Source: Entrophospora sp. SA101 (taxonomy: Eukaryota; Glomeromycota; Glomeromycetes; Entrophosporales; Entrophosporaceae). Taken from it: 20,941 nt of DNA. Location of the stretch: the NCBI GenBank assembly GCA_958430865.1, contig CAUDNR010000676.1:1068-22008 (forward strand), written 5' to 3'. Numbering within the stretch: position 1 is the stretch's first letter; each line of letters begins with the position of its first letter. Below, one piece after another: positions 1-9,775 of this stretch. The notes below the pieces were generated by a model. It was not told where the DNA came from. It saw only the letters and a list, made by a program, of their open reading frames with translations, and did no database searches. A program made the position numbers and the translations under genes.

Positions 1-289
1 TAAATCAGGCAAGTTTGTGTATGAAAGCGTGATTTTTTTCTTCATTTTTTCATATAAAATTCCGTGTTGATCAAAAAATTTTTATTAGTGAGTGACACTT
101 GACCCCCTGTAGATCCGCAATGTCCTGCGACTGTTATCATATCATTGCCGAAGGCAGTCACGACTATGTTAATCTCTTTTTCTAGCAGGTTCCAGGTCAA
201 GCAAATGAAACAATATAAAATAAGCTGAGTTCGGTTTATAAGGCAGGTTAGAAATACTTTTTGATAAATTATCTTCGTTGAAGTTTACA

Positions 290-743
290 ATGGGTGGATT
301 TATCAATGTTTCAGTTGGTAAATAAATCCTCTTATTGGCTTCGTTAATAAAATCACGATTAGATAATATATAAACATTGATACTTTTTTATGTAGTTTCA
401 CCAAAAACTTGGTCAGATGTAAAATACATCAGCCTTTATGACAGGGACAAAAACAATTCTCATGAAGATACGCAAAGACTCGCTAGGACACATTCCTTGT
501 AAGTTGCATGATTTCGTTTTTATTACATAACTTTATCTATGTTTCATTTCCACCATTCTGTATAATTATAGCGAAATTACGCAAAAAAAAAAGGGGTTAT
601 ACTTCGATGTAGATGGCCAAACATTCGATCTTGATGATATTATTGAAAATACGGGACAGCAAGAAGTGAAAAAAGGAGAGTTCCTCTTAAGATTGGAATA
701 CGTCGATTCTTCACCAGGACCTTACTTTGCTAGTGCTTATTAA
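290..743 (+). CDS. Three-exon gene for a ~100-aa protein of unknown function
   Basis: Rebuilt by hand from splice signals; no single frame shows it. Exon 1 is 290-317 (ATG at 290), exon 2 is 396-498, exon 3 is 572-743 with stop TAA at 741-743. Donors are GTAAAT (318) and GTAAGT (499); acceptors are TAG ending at 395 and TATAG ending at 571. Introns are 78 and 73 bp and the phases (1, then 2) agree, giving 303 nt = 100 aa plus stop. The product begins MGGFINVSVV, contains a polar motif KYISLYDRDKN, and ends in an acidic stretch (DVDGQTFDLDDIIEN) followed by EFLLRLEYVDSSPGPYF. No signal peptide or membrane segment. A TATAAAA lies at 214-220, about 70 bp upstream of the ATG, and AATAAA lies at 834-839 downstream. 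I do not recognise the family. Intron placement is inferred, but agreement of two introns in phase makes chance unlikely. Confidence 0.6.
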
Positions 744-1009
744 TTCAGAAACTCGCCATTAAATTGTCCACAATAGCAGGATATGATTTTTTTTATTTTT
801 ATGTTGTTATTTCGGTAACATTTTTTATATATCAATAAAGTAAGGTTCTATGTAACCATTTGTCTCGATCGAATTATGTGGATGTCCATGCTTTATTTTC
901 ATCAAAATCACGTGCGTTCCAATTTGGAACGGAGATCACTTTGCTAGAAAAAAAAATTGAATGTGTCTAATACTTTGATATAATACGTCATTATACATAG
1001 GATATTAAT

Positions 1010-1240
1010 ATGTCTCGCAAATCTAGAAATAACAGACGTAAGACTCAAGGTAGATTCACTGACAATCCTAAGCAGTATATGCAATTCCAAAACCGGGATA
1101 AGTACATACATAGAATTGACGAAAATTTTATAACTATCATAAATAGGAATACGCAAGATACGAAAGCGGTATTTAATTATGTAGAACTATGCAGATATTT
1201 AGAGGTAAATAATCTCGATTCGGATATTCTCAGCATGTAG
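1010..1240 (+). CDS. Small hypothetical ORF, 76 aa
   Basis: An ATG-to-stop frame encoding a basic, Arg/Lys/Asn-rich N-terminus (MSRKSRNNRRKTQGRF) followed by a mixed polar region. No recognisable motif, signal peptide or transmembrane segment. It sits between the small spliced gene ending at 743 and the convergent five-exon gene ending at 1360. The low-complexity basic start and the high AT content leave real doubt that it is translated. It might also be an exon of a larger gene, but I found no convincing donor and acceptor pair. Confidence 0.25.
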   Translation: MSRKSRNNRRKTQGRFTDNPKQYMQFQNRDKYIHRIDENFITIINRNTQDTKAVFNYVELCRYLEVNNLDSDILSM

Positions 1241-1359
1241 TGGAAAATTATCAGATATGTGTAATAATTAATTAGCTTATTTTTTTCAGATATTTACATG
1301 TATAGCTTTATTAACTAAAAATCGAAGAAATATAAGAGAAATAAAAATAAAATCAAAAC

Positions 1360-3310
1360 TTATGGGGTAGATACCGTCGTTCTTGTATCATCAGAATCAT
1401 TCTCGTCTATATTACCTTTATCCAATAACATTTTACGCATAACACATATTATTCTAGTTCTGAATGATAATAATACATGAATTAACTGGTATACATTTTC
1501 AGCATCCGCATTTGATAAACTTAACGGAATAGGTGCGCATTCAAGAAGGCAGGATTTATATATACCATACTCCTTATTCATACACCGAAATTCTAGCACA
1601 GTACCGGTAACATTAATTGTGAATATTGTTAATATATTTCTTATCGCTATCCCTTTGATTTTATTCTGTTTTTTGGCACTTGTGATATAATCAATGGAAT
1701 CCTTTGAAAGTCGGTTTAATTTTTTATGATCCCTCCATTGTTTTTCAGTGGTAGAATCTGGTCGCCCTGTTTCAAGATATCCAATCTCTATATTATTACC
1801 CTTTATTCCAACAATTACTGAAAAATCAGGTCGTCGTGCAGATCTAGAAGAGCCTTTTCGTTTAGCACTTGCGCTACTCGCCTTATCTCTCCCCTACAAA
1901 ATAAATATATATAACAACGTTACATTGGATATTTTTCAAGGCTGACATTACATTAGACAGGAAACACAAAGTTTACTCACCATTCTGCCCATATATCACA
2001 ATTAACAGGTAAATCACTCATTGCAATATTTAACAATGGTGACAAAACCTCACAGACATAAGTGCCCTCGTTTATTGTGATTTTTTTAGTGGTTGCAAAG
2101 GATCTCCAGTTTGGTGAAGCCCAAATTCGTCCCAGTACATCTAACATCCTATCCGCAATTTCTTGTGATATTTCAGGGTGATCTAAATATTCACCAAACC
2201 AGGAATCTCCAAAATTTTCAATCTTTTTTTCACTTTCCTTCTTTTTTTCTTTGCGGATAAATTTTTCACAGCTACTCACTATTGCCTCATTCCTCAGAGG
2301 TATTAAAAATTTCCTACTCCATGACTTAAAAGTATTGCGAGATTCCTCAGATATATCAATGATAGGAGATAAGCTCTCATCTAGTATCCCAGAACAAAGA
2401 GGGTGATCATATCCTAATTCTTCTACCTGTATCGTTTGCAACCTATTATCTATCTCTTGCCACATGGTCTTTTCTTTTCCAATACTCTTCGAGGCAAGCT
2501 AAATTCTGAATTAGTATATAACTATAAATGGATTTCAAATAATGCCATAATTCCTATTAGAAATTAACCTTATGTACATCTCGCTTTAAAGCATTGAAGT
2601 TCTCAATTGCATCTGCCACCCATGAGGGTTCCACTTTCTACATTTATGTGATTTAATCATTACTAAGATTTCAGAATATTCGGAAAAGAGATAGAGTAAT
2701 TACTTACAAAAACATTCATCTGTATCAGAGAGCTAATATAGGTAAAAGCCTCCGATATCTATAAATTAATAAATCTATTAGTTATGTACAAGAATAAAAA
2801 ATAAATTCGTATTATTTGCGCAGATCAGCAGGTTTTTGTTTTTCACTATCATGTCAATATTATTTGGCCAAAAAGTTGTAAATAATGAAACCCCTGAGTT
2901 TCCACTCATAATGTTTGTTGTGTATAAACAGCTACTGTTGACGAGCCCATCGCAATAAATATCATTACTATGGAGGCGCAACTACTTCACTGTTATACAC
3001 CACTACTCGCTTCAACTGCTGGGGTCATAAGAAAACCATAGAATAATCATATCTGCTTAAAATAAGTATATTTTTTAAGAGAACTTACGCGAGTTTTCAA
3101 GGCATCTCCAGTTCCAAAGTCATTAAGAATTCTTAATCTCTCGTCATCGTCAATAGACACAATATTCAACGCATTTTCAAGTACCTCCATGAAATTTTTT
3201 ATCTCATCTTCTCTTTCATATGTCCACACACCCGCTTCTATGCGTTTATATAAAGCTGTAGCGATATTAATATCCGAGATAGGCGTATATGAAACGAAAA
3301 AAGCTTCCAT
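1360..3310 (-). CDS. Five-exon gene, ~450 aa, with degenerate PD-(D/E)XK-like C-terminal domain
   Basis: Rebuilt from splice sites on the minus strand. Exon 1 is 3310-3089 (ATG, 74 codons; donor GTAAGT). Exon 2 is 2758-2708 (17 codons; acceptor TATAG, donor GTAAGT). Exon 3 is 2637-2569 (23 codons; acceptor TGTAG, donor GTTAAT). Exon 4 is 2498 to about 2007 or 1981 (acceptor TTTAG). Exon 5 is 1893-1360 (177 codons plus TAA). Introns 1-3 are all phase 0, which supports the model. Exon 5 begins with a Lys/Arg/Ser-rich linker, then RRPDFSVIVGI, YLETGRP and a Lys-rich helix, reminiscent of a PD-(D/E)XK fold (D, then E) in which the catalytic Lys is not evident; this is inference. The last intron is ambiguous: the best donor (GTGAGT at 1980) leaves phase 2 and would frameshift exon 5, whereas GTTAAT at 2006 keeps phase 0. 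Intron 1 (330 bp) is long and may hide an exon or insertion. Function unknown. Confidence 0.55.
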
Positions 3311-3788
3311 TTTTTTATTGAAATCAGTATATGGTCAAAGTAAGAGTGTAAAAAAATCACTATAAAAGCAATAAATATTCATAACTCGATATACTGTCCT
3401 TTTAAAACGTTTTCGCTCATCTCTTTTGGATCTATAGAATGAATATATGTAGAGAAATGAAGCAATGTGAATGTATTTACGCCAAGAATTATCTTACAAA
3501 GAAAAGTATGTACATGAGGTAATTAATCGAATTTGGTTAATCGCACAAATAAATCATGCATGCACTGTTATTATGGTCAGGTGGTCGTACGCATTAAAAT
3601 TCTAAAAATAATTTTCGTTACACAGCCCCATTATAGATCTATATATCTGATCGATAATGTGATAAACTCATTTATTATTTCGAAAAGAGCGAAGCTCATA
3701 GAAATGGCACTTCGTACCTAAATATATGTGTTACAAGATACAAATATCAACTGATTTGTGATACTTATCTGTAGAGACCTATCTACAA
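3311..3788. other. Gene-free stretch between two minus-strand genes
   Basis: AT-rich DNA upstream of the five-exon gene and downstream of the 195-aa gene. Short open frames here show no recognisable protein character. It contains one copy of a ~50-bp dispersed repeat (3583-3632) described separately, and otherwise nothing I can support. Promoter elements for the five-exon gene are presumably in its left end, but no clear TATA box decides the start. Confidence 0.4.
3583..3632. repeat. Dispersed ~50-bp repeat, copy 1
   Basis: Shares the blocks GGTCGTAC, ATTCTAAAAATAATTTT and CACAGCCCCATT, in the same order and orientation, with 9178-9231. Both copies lie in the upstream region of minus-strand genes (about 270 bp and 45 bp from the proposed starts). 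This could be a MITE fragment or a shared promoter segment carried by duplication. Confidence 0.6.
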
Positions 3789-4376
3789 TTATGCTTCCAC
3801 TGCTATGCTTTTATCTGGAAAATTGGATACGGTTTTTTCCCATTCCTTCATAAGGTCATCGAGCCATGCAGTACTTAAACGACTTTCTAGTATACCACGA
3901 CGCAATAATTCTTCACCGATCAGCCTATCCCGATCAGTTAAAAATTTATGATATTTTCTAGGATCTTCCTTTCTTTCTATTGCACCTTGATAAAAGCGTA
4001 TATCTCTTTCCAAGTCATCACGGAAGCATCTCATGGCCCACCTATTTTTCTCAGCCTCAGTAACGATCGAAAATTTATCAGGATCCTCTCCATGTTCAAT
4101 GGCATATTTATAAAGACATTCCATTTTATTTGGATTAGTCTTAGAAATTGGAGAGTTACGGGAATAACAAGGCTCTGCCTCTCGGGTTTTGTTTGATACA
4201 CTTATCTTCGTTTTGGAATTTATCCAGGGATCGAGCCCAGTTTCTTTCTTATATCTTTTATATAATTTGGAACGAATTTTATCTGTTAAAATACTTGGTA
4301 AACCAGTTAATCTGGCATACCAATCCAGATATTCGGAGGTTAATATTTTATCAGAATTTGTCTGTGTATCATTCAT
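3789..4376 (-). CDS. Hypothetical charged protein, 195 aa
   Basis: A single uninterrupted ATG-initiated frame. The protein is strongly charged and probably helical, with no signal peptide or membrane segment. Visible landmarks are an N-terminal LTSEYLDWYARLTGLPSIL segment, a basic KLYKRYKKETGLDPW motif (about residues 38-52), a Ser/Thr-rich linker, then a helical half with paired acidic phrases HGEDPDKF and ERKEDPRKY (about residues 95-145), which look like two loosely repeated helices. It lies 127 bp downstream of the coiled-coil/zinc-motif gene on the same strand and shares its intronless character, so the two might form a functional pair. I recall similar proteins as a lineage-specific family in arbuscular-mycorrhizal fungi but cannot assign a role. 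Confidence 0.6.
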   Translation of the reverse strand: MNDTQTNSDKILTSEYLDWYARLTGLPSILTDKIRSKLYKRYKKETGLDPWINSKTKISVSNKTREAEPCYSRNSPISKTNPNKMECLYKYAIEHGEDPDKFSIVTEAEKNRWAMRCFRDDLERDIRFYQGAIERKEDPRKYHKFLTDRDRLIGEELLRRGILESRLSTAWLDDLMKEWEKTVSNFPDKSIAVEA

Positions 4377-4502
4377 ATTGCCGTTTTAAATAATTCCAAA
4401 TCAATTTAATTCACAATAGCCAACAAAAATAAAATATTGAGCGAATTTGTTTCAGTATTATATAGTTCTGCTCTTTATTAGGAGGCAATGAGAAGATGGA
4501 GT

Positions 4503-6122
4503 TTATGCAGTTATTTCAATTTCACGTTGCTCGCATTTAATATAATAGGACCCAGTTTCATATCTGCCTTCTACACCTTCCTCATCCTCATGACTTAATT
4601 CGCATAATGGACATAATGTCTCATCAGTAATTCCATAATAATCGGCATTTTCACTACTAAATTCTCGATATAAATTAGGATATTGTTCTAATGTTTTATT
4701 ACAGAAATAAGTATGATCATGTGCTGGATTAGATGATACACTTAGCTCAGTTTCTGGTAATTTTTCCGGTAAAACATTTTCAGACAATGCACTTATACTT
4801 ATCTCAGTTTCCAGTAATTTCAAATCTTGATCATTTTCTTTGGATGGTTCAGAGCCAGAAGAATCGGAAACTTGAGGTATATGTGATGTACTAACCTCAG
4901 ATTTTTTGCCAGAATTTTCATTATCACTTGTTGGATTTGATCCAACGATTTTAGTCACATGATTTTGCAGATCACTTCCTGAACTCGGTTCAGGGATTTT
5001 AAATTTTAGAGTGGATGATGTGAAACATCGAATCTTTGATTCTTCTACCTTAATACTATAGTCAAATGGCACGTTGTCTATGATATATTGAATGTCTTTG
5101 TTTGTCATTTTTGATATGCTATCAGCAGAAAAGGAATGCATTCGATAAATTTTATCCATACCTATTGCATTGAAAAGTTTATAGAGCTTCTTAGCCTTTT
5201 CGATTCTCTTCCATAAAAGCGCATCAGAAGTATTTGCAGGAAGCTGAGCACGAACTTCTTTATTTAAAATTCTACTAACTATATTAGATTCTGGATCAAC
5301 TTGTTGTTTTTGTGATGCTATTTCATTACGTCTTTGCATAAGAGCTTTTCCAAATAAGCAATAACACAAAATAGCTTCTTGAGTTTTACGATCAGCAAGA
5401 ATTATAGCATCACAAAGTTTTTCATATAAAAGTGTAAAGTTAGCATTGCTGGGTTGAGATTCTGTTTCATTCAAGGTTGGTGTCACGTCACTATCTACAT
5501 TACCATTGATAATAGAACTAGTATATTGTAACTGCGAATTAGAACTTTCAGAAATTTCTAACATGAATTTCTGTACTTTGTTTTTATTAGATTGCAAATT
5601 ATTATCCGAAGATAAGTTTTGAGATCTAGGCTTCTTTTCCTGATTTCTTTCTTTTATTTCGTTGCTAACCTTTTCTTTATGTACTGAGTCCAGGAAATCG
5701 TTCATTTCTTTATTTTCTGATGATTTAGTTTCTATGCGAATTGATGATGCAGAGCATTGAGTCTTTGTCTCCTGACATACATCAGAATTTGGTGCATTAT
5801 CAGATGTATTTTCCATCTGTTCGGGAATATTGTCAGAATTTATTTCAGGAGAAATACTAGTATTGGCCGAAGATTGTTTGATTTCCTTGATATCATCATC
5901 TAATTTGGCAATAAGGTTGGTCTTTTCTTTATCTCTCTGCTCTAGATTCGCAAATCTGGCTTCATGTTTTTCCAAAGCTTGCTTTAACTTCGCATTTTCA
6001 GCTTTAACTTCGATATTCTCAGCCTCAACCTCAGCAAACTTCTTTCTAAGTTTATCAATATCGGCTACAAGCTTGGAATTCAATTCTCTCAATGAATCGA
6101 TTGTATATTGAGGGTTTTCCAT
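4503..6122 (-). CDS. Coiled-coil protein with a ~120-aa shared domain and C-terminal CPLC-H-C zinc motif
   Basis: Intronless, 539 aa from the ATG at 6122 (MENPQYTIDS). An upstream in-frame ATG at 6149 would add nine residues; I prefer 6122 because the heptad-like helix starts directly after it. Residues ~3-85 are Leu/Lys/Glu-rich with heptad spacing, so a coiled coil. Residues ~86-230 are Ser/Asn/Glu-rich and probably disordered. Residues ~232-351 form a helical domain also found in the second half of the RING gene at 9776-10357: aligned phrases are EVRAQLP/EVKEQLP, KKLYKLFNAIG/RKIYDLFDEIG and DIQYIIDNV/NIDYIVDSI. A second disordered stretch follows. The C-terminus carries C504-P-L-C507-x3-H511-x18-C530, the same spacing as the zinc motif between primase and helicase in the large protein at 12987-16613. 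Function unknown; the motif hints at a nucleic-acid or replisome role (inference). Confidence 0.75.
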   Translation of the reverse strand: MENPQYTIDSLRELNSKLVADIDKLRKKFAEVEAENIEVKAENAKLKQALEKHEARFANLEQRDKEKTNLIAKLDDDIKEIKQSSANTSISPEINSDNIPEQMENTSDNAPNSDVCQETKTQCSASSIRIETKSSENKEMNDFLDSVHKEKVSNEIKERNQEKKPRSQNLSSDNNLQSNKNKVQKFMLEISESSNSQLQYTSSIINGNVDSDVTPTLNETESQPSNANFTLLYEKLCDAIILADRKTQEAILCYCLFGKALMQRRNEIASQKQQVDPESNIVSRILNKEVRAQLPANTSDALLWKRIEKAKKLYKLFNAIGMDKIYRMHSFSADSISKMTNKDIQYIIDNVPFDYSIKVEESKIRCFTSSTLKFKIPEPSSGSDLQNHVTKIVGSNPTSDNENSGKKSEVSTSHIPQVSDSSGSEPSKENDQDLKLLETEISISALSENVLPEKLPETELSVSSNPAHDHTYFCNKTLEQYPNLYREFSSENADYYGITDETLCPLCELSHEDEEGVEGRYETGSYYIKCEQREIEITA

Positions 6123-7330
6123 TTTTATACAAGACACAGATATATTCAAAAGCTTTAATTAATGTACGGAGTGCACTTACTACAGATATGTGAACTTATT
6201 ATTTTTCGTGAATGAAACAAAAAACATGATATTAATATTAATATCAATATCAATCGGTCAGGACATGTGACCACATGTGATTGGCGCAGTGAAACAATTT
6301 TTGCTTAAATTATTCTTCAAAACGCTACTAATAATAAAGTATCTAATCTTGAATGGTGTATATCGAAAGAAAACACTCAAACGTTGTACACCCCAGTTTA
6401 TGGGGGATTGTCGTCGACATGCTGTCAAGCAGATTTTTGATGATGACACTACTCAAGAATTTCCATCCCTGGCTGAAGCACAACGCATAACTAGGATTAA
6501 AAGCCAAGGTATTAGTTCAGTATGTCGATGACTTTGAACTCATACTGGAGGGTGTCATTGGGAGTATGTGAGCACAATATCACATAATAATCATGAAGAT
6601 TCTTCACAGTAGCGTAGACCATCAGAGTTATGTGAAGTTTATTTTTTCAGAGATCGTAACACATATATTTGTGATACTGCGCAAATCATGTGAGATATGA
6701 CTTGTATTGCCGATTATTAGATATACAGAGAGAAAAGCTTCCGAAAAATCAATTGGGATCATCTACAAACAGAAAAAAAGGTGATAAGCATATATGGATG
6801 AAGAAATAATAAGGCTAATGCATTTGAACCATCATACCCTTAGTTCCTATGTTTTGTGGATTTATATAGCAGTTTTGCGGTTTAATGAGTTAAGTATAAT
6901 ATTATTGGTTTTAATTCTCCTTTGATTTTTTTGTTTACTGCACAAAGCGAATAAAAGGACTAACGGATTTTTTGCAATCATGTAAGGAAACTCCGGCATA
7001 ATTGTTTCTAATTATAGACCCTGTAAAGAAAAGAAAGTCATGAATATGCAATTGTGAATTGTAATAATAAAGATCAAAGAATTCATCCCTTGTGCTTATC
7101 TTTAGCCCTCCATAATTATTAGTAATGAAAATCGAGATCCCTGAATTTTTCAGCTGAAAGGCAAATCCGATTAACGGATTAACACAAATCCATCCCATTG
7201 TCCCACCACATGTAAAAAATGATTTTTGTGCAATAAAGATATTTTTTTATAAAAATTTGCAATAATAAAAATCACACAAGTCTGTAATACATGATAAAAT
7301 TAACATAATCTAACCCATACGGTAAACTTA
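6123..7330. other. 1.2-kb gene-poor stretch with possible coding relics
   Basis: No well-supported gene. An ATG frame at 6277-6531 (+, 84 aa) becomes polar and charged after residue 30 (QIFDDDTTQEFPSLAEAQRI) and could be a relic of an exon. A minus-strand frame at 6935-7198 (87 aa) has a hydrophobic start and no recognisable motif. CACATGTG-type E-box palindromes occur near 6265-6285. I see no splice pattern that links these pieces into one gene. Confidence 0.35.
6229..6254. repeat. Short ATTAAT/ATCAAT microsatellite
   Basis: A 26-bp run of 6-bp units (ATTAAT then ATCAAT), upstream of the coiled-coil gene. Simple-sequence repeat with no further structure. Confidence 0.7.
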
Positions 7331-9134
7331 TCAGGAACTCAAGTCAATTTCCAATGCGTATTGCTTAACACGATTAGTAATCCAACGTGGTATCTTCTTA
7401 GCAACAGTTTTGCCGGTAGTATGAAAGTGCTGTGCTTGGTAATTATCGAATAAATCTTTCGGTAGGACAAAATAAAAATATATATGATTTGTTCCCGACT
7501 TTCCGCCCAATTTTTCAACAAGCTTTTTCATGCCATTCATATTAATAGGATGGATTTTGCTCGCGGTCATCTGAAAGAGTGTGTCAGGTGCAACAACTGC
7601 ATCAACGGATGTAAAATTCTTTTGAATCGGTTGACAGTACTTGCCCTCCTCGATCTTATTAATGTCATTAAATACCAACTTGATCCGTTCTGGAATTTCA
7701 ATTGTAGAACTTGTGATGTCGGATTCTAAAGGACGAATATTAAATGTCCCTCCCTTTTGTAAAATTCGATGTGCAATCTGTTCGAATATGACGCCCCGAA
7801 GCGTACTATATTCATTTTCCGACGAGCTTGCTATCACAAAATTCCTTAACTGTTGACTGTAATTCCTTTCGAGTTTGTCCATCACTTTTTCAGCCACCCA
7901 TTCAGATGCAAATCGTATGAATTTTTGAATGTAGGGAGCCTCTTCACTCTCTTCGTTCTCTCCTCCATCTTCATCAGGTAGATTCGTGTGGATATGAATG
8001 ATCCTGTGACTGACATCATCGGCGTGGTCAATTTCTCCAACAAATTCAAATAATCTCCCATTACTCTTGCTAATTGCATCTTCGAGATGATTTTGCTGAG
8101 AGGAATCTAGAGCCTTTTCTAGGATGAATCGAGGAATCCCTCCCCAGCGTGAGTACAAATCCTCAACCTTCGCTTCTTCAAGATGATTGAACATACCAAT
8201 CCTGCATTCGTTAACCTCGTTCCATGACCATACTGGCATTAATCGTATTGTTGTTCCCACCATCTTATCAAATTCCTTGTAATGTTGTTTTTGGGGAGAA
8301 CAGAAAAGAATTGTCTTAGCATGAACTTGGAGTGGTGGTTGACCATCTACAATATACCAGACATCTGTATTGTCTAAGTATCCTTTAAAGTCAGAGATAT
8401 TATCACTACGGAAGGTATGTTGCTTGTTGAAGAGAATTGGATATTGACAAGCTTTGTGGTACACAATGGCTTTGTTTTGTTTTGAAAGCAAATAAAGTAG
8501 GTAAAATCCGAAAACAGTTTTGCCAATTCCGGGATTACCGGTAATACGACAACGATGTATTTTCTCATTAAAGACAATATTAGATAAGTGGTCGTAACAT
8601 TTACGGATGTATAGAATGGCGCCCTGCTCTTTATCACCCAAGAAATAGACGCCCTCGGACAGCCGAAGGAAATTATTATCAATTTTCGCATTCTCCAAAG
8701 ATTTCCAAAACTTTCCCGGATCTTTTTCAGTTTCATCCCATAGACCGATTTTCCTGCGCTTGTTAGTTAATTCTATATTGGAATAAATGTATGAGGCACA
8801 ATTTAACAAATGAAATTATTGTGGAGAAAGCAGTATAGGTTTAGAATATTCGAATGCAGTCGTGGTACTACTTACCCTGATCCTCGCCCTTGATTTTTTT
8901 GGCCAACTTGGCTATTGTGTCTGCCGGTCCTGGTTGCAATCCATACTCTTCAAGTTTTTCTTGACTTAAATCGAGAAAGTTATGACCAGAGATCTTTTTC
9001 TTTACGATTATTTGAATGTCATCATCATCAAGATCTAACTCCACTTTATTTTCCTCTAAGAAATTAATAACGTTGGGTCGCTTCCATTTCTTCTGAACCT
9101 CTTCGACTGACGGAAAAGAAATATTTTCAAACAT
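7331..9134 (-). CDS. Crinkler-type protein: SAM-like header, P-loop NTPase, REase-like C-terminus
   Basis: Two exons on the minus strand: 9134-8876 (ATG at 9134) and 8772-7331. The 103-bp intron has donor GTAAGT and acceptor ATATAG; phase 1 is kept and the product is 566 aa. Residues ~15-84 are a SAM-like helical header (VINFLEEN...LDLSQEKLEEYGLQPGPA). The NTPase follows, with Walker A GNPGIGKT (165-172) and a Walker-B-like strand VWYIVDGQPP (D229). An acidic spacer lies near 350-365. The C-terminal part fits a restriction-endonuclease fold: E417 (GVIFEQIAH), D477 (VDAVV) and Q487-M-T in place of the usual E-x-K. This NTPase + REase layout is known for Crinkler (CR) effectors, described by Aravind and colleagues as derived from transposon-encoded proteins. 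Fungal and oomycete members may act on DNA in the nucleus. There is no signal peptide. An in-frame ATG at 9191 would add 19 residues. The gene looks intact. Confidence 0.8.
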
Positions 9135-9177
9135 GATTATTTGTTTTTGTGTTGCTAAAATTTTTTTAGTATGAAAT

Positions 9178-9231
9178 GGTCGTACAATCAATCAGAAATT
9201 CTAAAAATAATTTTTATTGCACAGCCCCATT
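9178..9231. repeat. Dispersed ~50-bp repeat, copy 2
   Basis: Second copy of the repeat at 3583-3632, with the same block order (GGTCGTAC, ATTCTAAAAATAATTTT, CACAGCCCCATT) and a few extra bases in the first half. It abuts the 5' end of the Crinkler gene and may contain part of its promoter. Confidence 0.6.
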
Positions 9232-9266
9232 GATGTCGCACGACATATTAATTATCTGATTGAATT

Positions 9267-9649
9267 TCTTCTTTACGATTAGAAAAATATGGAAAAGATA
9301 CTCAACTATTCATACCCACGTTTAAGAAAGATCTTGCAGAATATACTTACGGGCTTTTTTCTGATTTCACGAAGAAGTTAGGGAATTTATTGGAGGTAAG
9401 TATACACTTATATACTTAAAAAAGCGGATCGCAGAAGATCAGGGCCATGGATTAAATGAAAGACTTGAAGCGCATACAACAGGCACATAAGTGACATTGC
9501 TCTGCAATCAAAATAATGGGACTTCTTTCGTTTATGGCGATGCAATAATATCCAAAGAGGATGGGGACATGGACGAGGCTGGTATCAAAGAAGTTAGACG
9601 TATTCTCAAAGAGACAGATATCGGTATGGATCTGGGAAATTATGTTTAA
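9267..9649 (+). pseudogene. Decayed plus-strand coding remnant
   Basis: Two protein-like stretches survive. The first, 9267-9395, is open and reads EKYGKDTQLFIPTF followed by DLAEYTYGLFSDF, then meets a GTAAGT at 9396. The second, 9425-9649, is in another frame and reads RIAEDQGHGLNERLEAH, then an in-frame TAA at 9488-9490, then NNGTSFVYGDAIISKEDGD to a final TAA. The 29-nt gap is shorter than a normal intron, so a deletion inside an intron or a frameshift is likely. No start codon or complete domain is visible and I do not recognise the family. The protein-like composition in two successive frames makes a decayed gene more likely than chance. Confidence 0.45.
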
Positions 9650-9775
9650 TCGAGCGGGAATCGAAAATCATAGTAGAGAAACCTTTTATTAATTTTTTAA
9701 CAATTCATATTTCCTAATAATGAAACTCGCTGACCTCAAGTCAGTATGTCACGTGACTATGGCGCAGTACTTGCA

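Noticed and set aside
2778..2981. 67-aa minus-strand ORF
   Set aside because: It lies wholly inside the inferred first intron of the five-exon gene and has no recognisable motif, though a missed exon there cannot be excluded.
5830..6111. 93-aa plus-strand ORF, Ser/Phe/Leu-rich
   Set aside because: Antisense shadow of the Lys/Glu-rich coiled coil of the gene at 4503-6122.
6277..6531. 84-aa plus-strand ORF as a real gene
   Set aside because: Hydrophobic then polar composition without a motif, no supporting splice sites and an isolated position; kept only as a possible relic.
8374..8736. 120-aa minus-strand ORF
   Set aside because: Alternative frame within the second exon of the Crinkler gene, whose own frame has clear motifs.
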